A stretch of 64,000 bases of DNA, taken from Burkholderia mayonis. GTDB taxonomy: Bacteria; Pseudomonadota; Gammaproteobacteria; Burkholderiales; Burkholderiaceae. The stretch covers positions 1,860,001-1,924,000 of the forward strand of contig NZ_CP013386.1 in assembly GCF_001523745.2 (NCBI RefSeq). Direction: 5' to 3'. The notes beneath the pieces were generated by a model. The model saw only the letters and a program-made list of their open reading frames with translations. It had not been told where the DNA came from and did not search any database. Below, one piece after another: positions 18,951 to 26,635 of the stretch (within the stretch, counting starts at the first letter, position 1; the number at the start of each line of letters is the position of its first letter). A program made the translations under genes and the position numbers.

Positions 18951-19913
18951 ATGAACCGAATCAAAGTGACTCATCTTCAAGCGATGGTGGCGTTCGTGCA
19001 CGCGGTCGGGGCAGGCAGCTTCACCGCAGCCGCCTGTCGAGTGGGCCTGTCCAAGTCCGCCGTCGGCAAGAACGTCGCGCGACTGGAGCAACGGCTCGGC
19101 GTGCGGCTGCTGGACCGCACGACGCGCGCGCTGACGCTCACGACGGAAGGCCGCCTGTATCACGAAAGCTGCCTGCGCATTCTCGATCAGCTCGTCCACG
19201 TCGAAGCCGTGCTCGCGCAGCGGCGTCACGAGGTTGCGGGGCCGCTGCGCGTGAGCTTGTCGACTTCGTTCGGCAGGCGTTGGGTGTTGCCGGTCCTGAT
19301 CGATTTGGCCGAACGGCATCCGTTGCTGCAACTCGACGTGTCGTTCACGGATCGGTTCGTCGATCTGATCGACGAAGGCATCGACGTGGTCGTGCGGCTC
19401 GGCGAGCTTCACGACAGCGCGAACACGGCTCGTCGCCCGCTCGGGATTCAGCGGTCGGTGTTGTGTGCGTCGCCCGCGTATCTCGCGGTGCGAGGGCGTC
19501 CCGAGACGATCGACGAATTGACCGGTCACGATTGCATCGTGTTCGCGCGCGACGGACGGGCGATACCTTGGGTATTTTCTGACGTACGGAACGGGACGGT
19601 GACGGCGGACATCCGGGCGAAGCATACGATCGGCCAGGGCGATGCGCTGCGCGACGCGGTGTTGTCGGGCAACGGGCTCGCGTACTTGCCGACGTGGCTC
19701 GTTGCCGACGATCTGCGCGCGGGCAGGCTCGACATCGCGCTACCCGATTTCGCCGGCGGCTGCATGCCCATTCACGTGCTGTGGCCGGTCGCGCGCGAAC
19801 CTTCGCCGAAGGTGCGGGCAGTTGTCGAAGAACTGACCGACTATTTCATGCCGATTCCGCCGTGGGACCGGCTTGGGCAAGCCGAGACGGCTGGTGTCGA
19901 ACTGCCGGTCTGA
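18951..19913 (+). CDS. LysR family transcriptional regulator
   Basis: 320 residues. N-terminal winged helix: FTAAACRVGLSKSAVGKNV as the HTH, then RLGVRLLDRTTRALTLTTEG. Residues ~90-300 form the substrate-binding domain (RRPLGIQRSVLCASPAYLA). The subgroup is the CrgA/PA2877-like type common in Burkholderia. Start at 18951 begins just before the HTH as usual. Divergent from the MDR oxidoreductase, its probable target. Confidence 0.88.
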   Translation: MNRIKVTHLQAMVAFVHAVGAGSFTAAACRVGLSKSAVGKNVARLEQRLGVRLLDRTTRALTLTTEGRLYHESCLRILDQLVHVEAVLAQRRHEVAGPLRVSLSTSFGRRWVLPVLIDLAERHPLLQLDVSFTDRFVDLIDEGIDVVVRLGELHDSANTARRPLGIQRSVLCASPAYLAVRGRPETIDELTGHDCIVFARDGRAIPWVFSDVRNGTVTADIRAKHTIGQGDALRDAVLSGNGLAYLPTWLVADDLRAGRLDIALPDFAGGCMPIHVLWPVAREPSPKVRAVVEELTDYFMPIPPWDRLGQAETAGVELPV

Positions 19914-19981
19914 AATCTGTCCTCTGCGGGGGCGGCGCCGAGGTTTCGTCACGGTCATGGACAGCCCGCGCAACAACCCAA

Positions 19982-20020
19982 GAAAAGCCCCGCAGTCGGA
20001 AAAAATCGAACTGGCGGGGC
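19982..20020 (-). terminator. intrinsic terminator, minus strand
   Basis: Read on the minus strand, GCCCCGC and GCGGGGC pair around a 20-base loop and are followed by TTTTCTT. It could end transcription from the secreted-protein gene that stops at 20238. The remainder of 19914-20237 (324 bases) shows no gene. Confidence 0.4.
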
Positions 20021-20237
20021 GGCGTCGATTGGGGTTCGCTACCACTCAATGCGAATAGCACACGAGTTCGATGGCAACGCTTTCGTCAACCTCGGATCGT
20101 GCAGTTGCGCCGACGGATCGCCGAACGCGTCGAGGAATATTGTGCAGCCGTCTCGTTGCGCGAGCGCGGCAACGTCCGGCAGCGCGGCATACGGTACTGC
20201 GCTGAGGGGAGCCGGGAGGAACGCCGCACGCAAATCT

Positions 20238-20540
20238 CTAGCGTACGACGACCGGGCCGTGCACCCAATATCCTGTATGGACCGTGACGACGGGACCCGC
20301 GACCACCGGCCGCACGGGCGCGACGTACGCGGGCGTCACCACGACAGCCGGCGGCGGGACGACGACGGGCGGTGGCGCGATCACGGCCGGCACGGCGTAG
20401 ACGGGCACCGCGGGCGCCGCCGCGACGACCGGCACAGCGACCGGCACGGTGATGCCGACGGCAACGCCGGCGAATGAGGAGGGGGCAATCAGCGCGAGCG
20501 CGACACCACTTGCGGCGGCAAACGATGCATGCAGTTTCAT
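20238..20540 (-). CDS. secreted Pro/Val/Ala-rich protein
   Basis: 100 residues. An N-terminal signal peptide (MKLHASFAAASGVALALIA, cleavage after SSFA) leads into a low-complexity body of alternating Val, Pro and Ala, ending in TGYWVHGPVVVR. The terminal aromatic tail resembles the short motif of the neighbouring secreted protein, suggesting both belong to one family of envelope-exposed Burkholderia proteins. No catalytic motif is present. Confidence 0.7.
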   Translation of the reverse strand: MKLHASFAAASGVALALIAPSSFAGVAVGITVPVAVPVVAAAPAVPVYAVPAVIAPPPVVVPPPAVVVTPAYVAPVRPVVAGPVVTVHTGYWVHGPVVVR

Positions 20541-20754
20541 GGCAGTTCCTTGATCAGAAAGGGATCGGCTGGCCGCGGCCAGGACGACATCGCCACATTA
20601 GAAGCAATGCCGATGAAAATCTGTTGGGAAACCATGTCATCTCGTTTCAACGGATTCACGACATCGTCTGACATGAATTGCTAACAGTTTTTTCGGACCG
20701 GATTCTCTACATTGCGAGGCATCGAATCACCCAATCCGTCTCGGGAGAGTCCAC

Positions 20755-21549
20755 ATGAAGAAGATCTATCTGGCCGCTTGCGCGTCGCTGCTGATCGCGC
20801 TCGGCATCGAGCCGGCCCTCGCCGGGGCATTCGGATACGGTCGCGAGGCGTCGGTCCGGGGCGCATCCTGCGGCGGCGGCAGCTGCACGCACGGTGGCGC
20901 GTCCGTCGGCCCGCGCGGCGGCCTGACGACGAATCACGGCACGGTCACGCGTACGGGGCCGGGGCAGTTCGCCAACACGGGAACAACCGTCGGTCCACGC
21001 GGCGGCCGCTATGAGCACAGCGGGACAACGACCTGCAGCGGCGGCACTTGCACGCACGACGGCAGCGTGACCACGCCACACGGGCAGACGATCGACACGG
21101 CCGGCAGCGTCACGCGGTCGTCGCCCGGTCACTATTCGTCGACCGATACGGTCACGGGGCCGAACGGCACCTATACGCGTACGGCCAGCACGAGTTGCGC
21201 TGGCGGCGGGTGTACGCATTCGGCGAGTGTCACCGGCTCCGACGGCCATTCCGTCAGCTGGACGGACACGACGACACGAGTCGCCCCCGGCGTCGTGACG
21301 ACGACGAGCAGCGTGACGGGACCGCGCGGCGGGACAGTGGCGACGGGTGGTGTGGTGGTCGCGGGCGCCCCGCGCGTCGCCGTCGTCGCGCCACCGCCCC
21401 CTGTCGCCGTCGTCGCGCCCGCCGTGGTCGCGGCGCCCGCCGCGGTTGCAGTTGTGCCGCCCCCGGCGCCTGCTGTCGTCGTTCGTCCGCGCGTCTGGGT
21501 GCCCGAACATTGGGTCGGTGGCGTCTGGGTCACGGGACACTGGTCCTGA
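20755..21549 (+). CDS. secreted repeat protein with C-rich and GPRGG repeats
   Basis: 264 residues with a clear signal peptide (MKKIYLAACASLLIALG, cleavage near ALA-G). The mature region has three degenerate repeats of ~45 residues. Each begins with C-x-G-G-x-C-T-H (CGGGSCTH, CSGGTCTH, CAGGGCTH) and contains a GPRGG or GPNG turn and Thr/Ser-rich strands, so a beta-solenoid or bead-like structure is likely. A Val/Pro/Ala linker follows. The end, RVWVPEHWVGGVWVTGHW, is a tryptophan-rich tail seen in other Burkholderia exported proteins. The paired cysteines per repeat could form disulphides or bind metal. Function unknown. Confidence 0.75.
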   Translation: MKKIYLAACASLLIALGIEPALAGAFGYGREASVRGASCGGGSCTHGGASVGPRGGLTTNHGTVTRTGPGQFANTGTTVGPRGGRYEHSGTTTCSGGTCTHDGSVTTPHGQTIDTAGSVTRSSPGHYSSTDTVTGPNGTYTRTASTSCAGGGCTHSASVTGSDGHSVSWTDTTTRVAPGVVTTTSSVTGPRGGTVATGGVVVAGAPRVAVVAPPPPVAVVAPAVVAAPAAVAVVPPPAPAVVVRPRVWVPEHWVGGVWVTGHWS

Positions 21550-21716
21550 GCATCGGATCGGCCGATCCGATCGGCGCGGCAGGCTGACGTTCCCGGACCG
21601 TCACGGCAGCGTCGCGCCGCATTCTTTACTACCGCCGAATACGGTGCGCGTCCGAGCCCGGGCATGCGCGACACCGCTGGCAAGCCATCCTGACCCCTTG
21701 CAAGGAACACCATTCG

Positions 21717-22532
21717 ATGTTGACTCGTACGACTCGATTCGACGGGCCGGCGCACGTCGCCGCGCGTTGCGGCGCCGTCGCGGCCGCGCTCGCGCTTCAG
21801 GCCTTCGTCGGCAATACTCACGCATTCGCCCAGTCTTCCGCGACGGGCAGCGTCGGCCTGGACCTGGCAGCGGTGCCGCGCTACGCGGGCGCAAGCAGCT
21901 ATCACGTGCTGCCACTGCCGGTGGTGGCGTTGGCCGGCCATTCCGCGTCAGACTGGCATGTCTTCGCGAGCGGTCTCGAGGCCGGCGCCGCGTGGTCGGT
22001 CACGCCGAACCTCTCGATCGGTCCGCTCATCGGCCTGGGGCTTGGTCGCAAGGAGGACGACGCGGCGATCCTGAACGGCACCGGCAACATCGCAGACAGC
22101 TTTCTCTACGGCGCATTCGTTCGCTGGAAAGCGGGCCCGGCGAGCGCCAACGTGCGCTTCCTGCAGTCGGCCCATTCAGGTTACGGCAATCACGTAACGT
22201 TAGTGCTCGCATATCGGATCTTCGACGGGCCGCGTGATCGTGTGACCGCGTCACTTAGCACGGTCTGGGCCAACCGCTCGGCCGCGCAAACCGAATTCGG
22301 AATCGACGATGCGCAGGCGGCGGCCAGTACCGCCCATCTGCCGACTTATGCGCCGTCGTCGGGATTCGAGCGCACGGATCTGCGAGTGACGCTCGAGCAC
22401 AGGCTCGACGCGCACTGGTCGGCACGCGTGGGCGTGGGCGCGGGCACGCTCGTGGGCGACGCGGCCGACAGCCCGATCGTCGAGCGGCGGGCAAGCGTGT
22501 TCGGCTCGATGGGTGTCGCTTACCGCTTCTGA
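21717..22532 (+). CDS. MipA/OmpV family outer membrane protein
   Basis: 271 residues with a signal peptide ending near AFAQS. The start of the mature part, VPRYAGASSYHVLPLPVV, and the alternating strands with terminal aromatic YRF are typical of the MipA/OmpV barrel, which is linked to scaffolding of murein synthases and envelope adaptation. It lies ahead of an EF-hand protein and a two-component pair on the same strand, an arrangement in which this protein may be a regulated target. Confidence 0.8.
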   Translation: MLTRTTRFDGPAHVAARCGAVAAALALQAFVGNTHAFAQSSATGSVGLDLAAVPRYAGASSYHVLPLPVVALAGHSASDWHVFASGLEAGAAWSVTPNLSIGPLIGLGLGRKEDDAAILNGTGNIADSFLYGAFVRWKAGPASANVRFLQSAHSGYGNHVTLVLAYRIFDGPRDRVTASLSTVWANRSAAQTEFGIDDAQAAASTAHLPTYAPSSGFERTDLRVTLEHRLDAHWSARVGVGAGTLVGDAADSPIVERRASVFGSMGVAYRF

Positions 22533-22668
22533 TAAGTTCGTCGCGGCGTACCGTGACATGACTTGACATCGAGTTGTAACAGACCGAAATCTTTGCTTAC
22601 TTTAGCGTTCTGCAATTCGCCACTGGCGAAAAGCGACTTTTTTTGTCATCTTTACCAAGGAGAACAGA

Positions 22669-22941
22669 ATGAACCGTTTTAGTCTGATGCTCGTAGCCGC
22701 TCTCGGCGCGTCTTTCGTCCTCGTGTCGAACGCGATGGCGCAGCAGGATGACGCAATGCAGCAGAAGCTTGAGGCGCGCTTCGCAGCGGCTGACGTCAAT
22801 CACGACGGCAAGCTGACACGCTCGGAAGCGCAGGCCGGAATGCCTCGCGTCGCACAGCATTTCGACCAGATCGACACGGCGCACAAGGGCTACATCACGC
22901 TCGCCGATCTCAAGCAGTTCGCCGCGCGCAACCAGCGTTGA
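22669..22941 (+). CDS. exported EF-hand protein
   Basis: 90 residues. Signal peptide to ANAMA-Q, then one canonical calcium loop (DVNHDGKLTRSE) and a second degenerate loop (DTAHKGYITLAD). AAGGAG stands just ahead of the ATG. Separated by 54 bases from the response regulator, it may act as a periplasmic calcium-binding partner of the sensor pathway, which is inference from position. Confidence 0.82.
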   Translation: MNRFSLMLVAALGASFVLVSNAMAQQDDAMQQKLEARFAAADVNHDGKLTRSEAQAGMPRVAQHFDQIDTAHKGYITLADLKQFAARNQR

Positions 22942-22995
22942 TCGGGCGTGACGGCGCCCGTTCATCTTTTCAGCACAGGAAATCGCCCGATCGTG

Positions 22996-23763
22996 ATGCC
23001 GAACGCCACCTCTTGCCCGAATGACATCCCGTCGGGCCGCATCATCGTCCTGGACGACGAAGCGGAGATCCGAAACATACTGCAGCGCTTTCTGGCGTCG
23101 CACGGCTTCGATGTTCGGTCGGCGAGGAACAGCACCCAGCTCGACGTCTTTCTCGAGCGTCAGCCATACGATCTGCTGATTCTCGACATCATGATGCCCG
23201 GCGAGGACGGGCTGGCCGTCTGCCGACGGCTGCGCGCGCGGGGACAGACGATCCCGATCCTCATGCTGACGGCGCGCGGCGATCCGGTCGATCGTGTCGT
23301 CGGGCTCGAACTGGGCGCGGACGACTATCTGGCGAAACCGTTCCTGCCGCGCGAGTTGCTGGCCCGCGTTCGCGCGATGCTGCGTCGTCAGCAAGTCACG
23401 CTGCGTCAGCGCGATCTGCGCGATGGCGTGCTGCAGGAAAGCGGGGGGGCGATACTGCGTTTCGGCGGCTATCAACTCGACACCGGACGCCAGGAACTGG
23501 GCGGCCCCAACGGCGCCGCGGTCGAGGTCGGGTCGGCCGAGATGCGTCTCCTGTGCGCGCTCGCGCAAACACCGAACCGGCCCGTGAGCCGTGCGAACCT
23601 GATCGAGCGGGCGCGCGGGCCAAACTACGATGCGAACACGCGCAGCGTCGACGTGCAGGTACTGCGCCTGCGACAGATCATCGAAGCCGACGCGTCGGCG
23701 CCGCGCCATATCCGGACGGTATGGGGTACCGGCTACATGCTCGTCGCGGAGCTGGAATCATGA
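22996..23763 (+). CDS. OmpR-family response regulator
   Basis: About 255 residues. Receiver domain: VLDDEAEIRNIL acidic pair, LLILDIMMPGEDG with the phospho-acceptor Asp near residue 63, and the KPF lysine. A C-terminal winged helix ends TVWGTGYMLV. Start is uncertain: AGGAA at 22977 favours the GTG/ATG pair at 22993-22998, while a GTG at 22948 lengthens the frame. Stop overlaps the kinase ATG by four bases. Confidence 0.9.
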   Translation: MPNATSCPNDIPSGRIIVLDDEAEIRNILQRFLASHGFDVRSARNSTQLDVFLERQPYDLLILDIMMPGEDGLAVCRRLRARGQTIPILMLTARGDPVDRVVGLELGADDYLAKPFLPRELLARVRAMLRRQQVTLRQRDLRDGVLQESGGAILRFGGYQLDTGRQELGGPNGAAVEVGSAEMRLLCALAQTPNRPVSRANLIERARGPNYDANTRSVDVQVLRLRQIIEADASAPRHIRTVWGTGYMLVAELES

Positions 23764-25049
23764 AAGTGCCGCGGCCGCGCACGCTGCTCGGGCGCAATCT
23801 GTTGTTGCTGGTCTGCATCGTCGTCGCGAGTCAAGTGACGACGGTCGTGATCTATTTCGTGCTGATCCAGCGGCCGAGGGTCGACGAGATCGCGTCGGTG
23901 GTCGCTTCGCAGACGAAAACCGTCGAACGGCTGCTGGCCACGCGGCCGGAGCCGGAGCGGCGACGCGAAGTCATCGCGATGAACGGTGGCCTGCAGAGCC
24001 CGCCCGAGCGGGACCTGACCGCCGTGCCGCGCGGTTACCAGATCCGCCGCTTCGTGACACAGCTCGCCGCGCGGCTCGCGCCGGGTACGTTGGTGCTGTG
24101 GGAGGGCGGCCCGCAGCACCGATTCTGGGTCAGGCTCGCGATCGACCGCGACAACTACTGGGTCGCGCTGCCCGTCACGACGTATATCGGAAATGCGCTG
24201 CCGTGGAGTGTCGCGTGCCTGTTGCTGGTGTTCGCGACATTTCCGGTATTCGGCGCTTGGATGATCCAGCGCGATACGACGGTGCCGCTGCGACGCCTGT
24301 CGCGTGCTGCGGCGACGATCGAACGCGGTGAGTGGCCCGACGCCGTGCCCGTCACGGGGCCCGCCGAGCTGGCGATGGTCGCCGATGCATTCAACCGGAT
24401 GGTCGCGTCGCTCGCCGTCATGGAGACGACTCGCGCCGAGATGCTGGCGGGTATCTCGCACGACATCCGCACGCCGCTCACGAAGCTGCGGATGGCGATC
24501 GCCGCGCCGGAGGCATTCGATTCGCCGCGAGAGAGTGCCGAGCGCTTCGTCGCGGAGATCGACGCGATCGTCGAGCAGTTCATCGATTTCGCGCGCAGCG
24601 GGGACGGCGAAGCGGTGTTGCCGGGCGACCTGAATGCGCTGATCGAGCAACTCGTCGCGGACTACACCGGCCTCGGATATCGGTTCGGCATGCGGCTCGC
24701 GCCGCTGCCGGCGATGCGGTTTCGTCCGGTCGGCATGCAGCGCCTGCTGATGAACCTGATGCACAACGCGGCGATACACGGGCGGGTCGGGCTGTCGGTG
24801 CGCACCTCGGTGGAGGATGGGCGGGTCGTGATCCGCGTCGAGGATGCCGGGCCCGGCGTGCCGGAAGACGCGCTGCCGCTTCTCACGCAACCGTTTCGGC
24901 GCGTCGAGCGGCCCGATCGTCCATCGGGTGGCACGGGCCTTGGGCTCGCGATCGCCGAACGCATCGCCCGTCAGCACGGCGGCCGGCTCGATCTGTCGCT
25001 GCGCGACAGCGGCGGGCTCGCGGCTACGGTGCGTCTGCCCATTGCATGA
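23760..25049 (+). CDS. EnvZ-type sensor histidine kinase
   Basis: 429 residues. Two transmembrane segments (about 12-34 and 141-160) bracket a ~105-residue periplasmic domain. A HAMP domain follows, then the H box ISHDIRTPLTKLRM (His near 234), N box NLMHNAAIHG, G1 DAGPGVPED, and G2 GGTGLGLAI. Organisation and size are those of EnvZ/OmpR-type kinases. It is coupled to the response regulator by an ATGA overlap. The signal is unknown; the MipA and EF-hand neighbours point to the envelope. Confidence 0.92.
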   Translation: MKVPRPRTLLGRNLLLLVCIVVASQVTTVVIYFVLIQRPRVDEIASVVASQTKTVERLLATRPEPERRREVIAMNGGLQSPPERDLTAVPRGYQIRRFVTQLAARLAPGTLVLWEGGPQHRFWVRLAIDRDNYWVALPVTTYIGNALPWSVACLLLVFATFPVFGAWMIQRDTTVPLRRLSRAAATIERGEWPDAVPVTGPAELAMVADAFNRMVASLAVMETTRAEMLAGISHDIRTPLTKLRMAIAAPEAFDSPRESAERFVAEIDAIVEQFIDFARSGDGEAVLPGDLNALIEQLVADYTGLGYRFGMRLAPLPAMRFRPVGMQRLLMNLMHNAAIHGRVGLSVRTSVEDGRVVIRVEDAGPGVPEDALPLLTQPFRRVERPDRPSGGTGLGLAIAERIARQHGGRLDLSLRDSGGLAATVRLPIA

Positions 25050-25164
25050 TGCGCGGCGTGCCGCCGCGCCGGCTCGCGCGTCGTCATCGTTATCCGTTTC
25101 ATCACAGTGATCGATGCACCCGGCACCGGACAAACGGCGGCCAGATGGCTTACGCGGCAAGCCT

Positions 25165-25276
25165 CCCCTTGATCTCGGTGCGTTTTGCCCGGTAGACCGA
25201 TCTAGGCGTGACAAGGCTTATCGGTCGGACCCTAAAATAATTATCAATCGAATCAGCCACTTCCTGATTAGTCTTT
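25165..25276 (-). repeat. copy A of a ~115-base dispersed repeat
   Basis: Same orientation as copy B and about 70% identical to it by eye, from a CCCCTTGAT end through a hairpin-forming centre (GACCGAT...ATCGGTC) to CACTTCCTGATTAGTCTTT. Read on the minus strand it yields a peptide with KTNQEVADSIDNYF and PRSVYRAKR. It lies 115 bases past the kinase stop in the gene-free stretch 25050-26037. Confidence 0.6.
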
Positions 25277-25463
25277 CCATCTTGAAGCATATATCTTCTC
25301 GCCGAGCCTCGCCGATGACAGGCGGTGGACAATGCTCAACGGCGAACTACATTCGAGTCCTGTAGTTTTCTGAGTTGCTGCCGCTAGTCGGTCATCAGAC
25401 ACCTCTTCATGACGCGCATTCTCGCCTAAATCAGTGTCCGGATTAGACCACTACACGGGGTCA

Positions 25464-25601
25464 CCTTGATTTTGATGTCGTTTACCGGGGTAGACCGGCC
25501 TAGGCCCGACAAGGCCTATCCGTCTGCCCCTTAAATAATATCCCGTCAAATCAAGCACTTCCTGACTGGTCTTTTTGCCTAGCGTGAAGACCTCCTTGCC
25601 C
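25464..25601 (-). repeat. copy B of the dispersed repeat
   Basis: Shares long identical blocks with copy C (read in reverse), for example AATCAAGCACTTCCTGACTG and CTGCCCCTTAAATAATAT. Homology extends beyond the core to 25601 (a GGTCTTC-containing flank). Minus-strand translation gives KTSQEVLDLTGYYLRGRR. The pair B/C forms a large inverted repeat about 125 bases apart. Confidence 0.65.
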
Positions 25602-25619
25602 GGGATTGCCGTGCGGACT

Positions 25620-25648
25620 GCGGCTCCCGATGGCCCCTCGGGAGCCGC
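25620..25648. terminator. strong hairpin between repeat copies B and C
   Basis: Perfect 11-bp GC-rich stem (GCGGCTCCCGA / TCGGGAGCCGC) with a 7-base loop, followed by TTTA on the plus strand. It lies inside the inverted-repeat pair and could be a terminator or part of a mobile-element end. Confidence 0.4.
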
Positions 25649-25726
25649 TTTACCGCGATAATGTCAGTTATCGTGGATCATGAGTCTATGAACTGTACAA
25701 ATACGGTTTTCTAACGTTAGACTCGT

Positions 25727-25868
25727 ATGGGGAAGGTCTTCGCGCGACGCCAAAAGACCAGTCAGGAAGTGCTTGATTGGATGGAATATTATTTAAGGGG
25801 CAGACCGCTGACCGTTGTCGGAGCTAGGCCGGCCTAACCCGGTAAACGACATCGAAATCAAGGGGACC
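25727..25868 (+). repeat. copy C of the dispersed repeat
   Basis: Plus-strand copy facing copy B. It contains an ATG-initiated 36-codon frame (25727-25837) with QKTSQEVLDWMEYYLRGRP, so the three copies may be 3' ends of a lost gene family rather than purely structural DNA. A transposase-tail origin (K-T-x-Q-E-V, then Y-Y near a basic turn) is only a weak resemblance to IS3-type tails. Confidence 0.6.
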
Positions 25869-26037
25869 CCGCATAGCGCGACTGCGGCGCGCGTACCTTT
25901 CCGTTTGCCTGCGTCGAATGATCTTTGACAATCGCGCGGGGCGCCGGGCTTTCCAAGCCCGAGCATCGCGCGACGAAGTAAACGAGCCGGCCGCGGATCG
26001 ACGCATGCGGCCGGACGCAGCGGATCAGGCGGTGTCC

Positions 26038-26337
26038 TCAGTATGGGCGATTGTCGTCGCCGCGGCGGTCGCCGTCGCGCCGATCGTCGCCTCGGTAGCC
26101 GCCGCGATTATCGCGCCGGTCATCGTCGCGCCGATCGTATTGTTGCTGCGGATGCGCATGCTCCCATTCGCCGCGGTCCCAGTAGCGGTGGCCGTCCCAA
26201 TAGCGGTCCCCGTGCCAGCCGATGCCGACATCGACGCCGACACCGACACCGACGGCAGGCTCCGACGGATAGACAGCACATCCCGCAAGCATCGCGCTCG
26301 CCAAGAACGGCAGTAAGATCAGTTTTTTCATCGCCAT
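26038..26337 (-). CDS. small lipoprotein, Arg/Asp-rich
   Basis: 99 residues from an ATG preceded by AAAGGA. A lipoprotein signal sequence ends in the lipobox LAGC. After a Val/Gly strand come DRYWDGHRYWDRGEW and a strongly charged Arg/Asp/Gly tail of about 40 residues. An outer-membrane-anchored protein of unknown role. Confidence 0.72.
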   Translation of the reverse strand: MAMKKLILLPFLASAMLAGCAVYPSEPAVGVGVGVDVGIGWHGDRYWDGHRYWDRGEWEHAHPQQQYDRRDDDRRDNRGGYRGDDRRDGDRRGDDNRPY

Positions 26338-26635
26338 GCAGTCCTTTGAAGTCGGTTCGTATCCCGAATAATAGAAAGCCGGCGAGCGTCGGCGTGTAAT
26401 GGATTGCAACCGTATATGACGGTAGCCGCGCATGCCCGCTGCCGGGCGCGTCGCGGGAGGCCATGCGGCCGTTCGTCGAGCCGATCCGTGGACGAACGAT
26501 TTCGGGACGTGCCGTTCGTACAGTTCCCGCCAGCCGTGTTTTCACGACAACGATCAGCCATGTCGCCGCCCGATCGCGCCGCGCCATACACAACGCATGA
26601 CGCCGCATGACGCGACGCGATCGGGCGCACCCGCA

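Noticed and set aside
25165..25868. Integron attC sites or a CRISPR-like array
   Set aside because: The copies differ in orientation and spacing, lack the R' and R'' core sites, and have no regular unique spacers.
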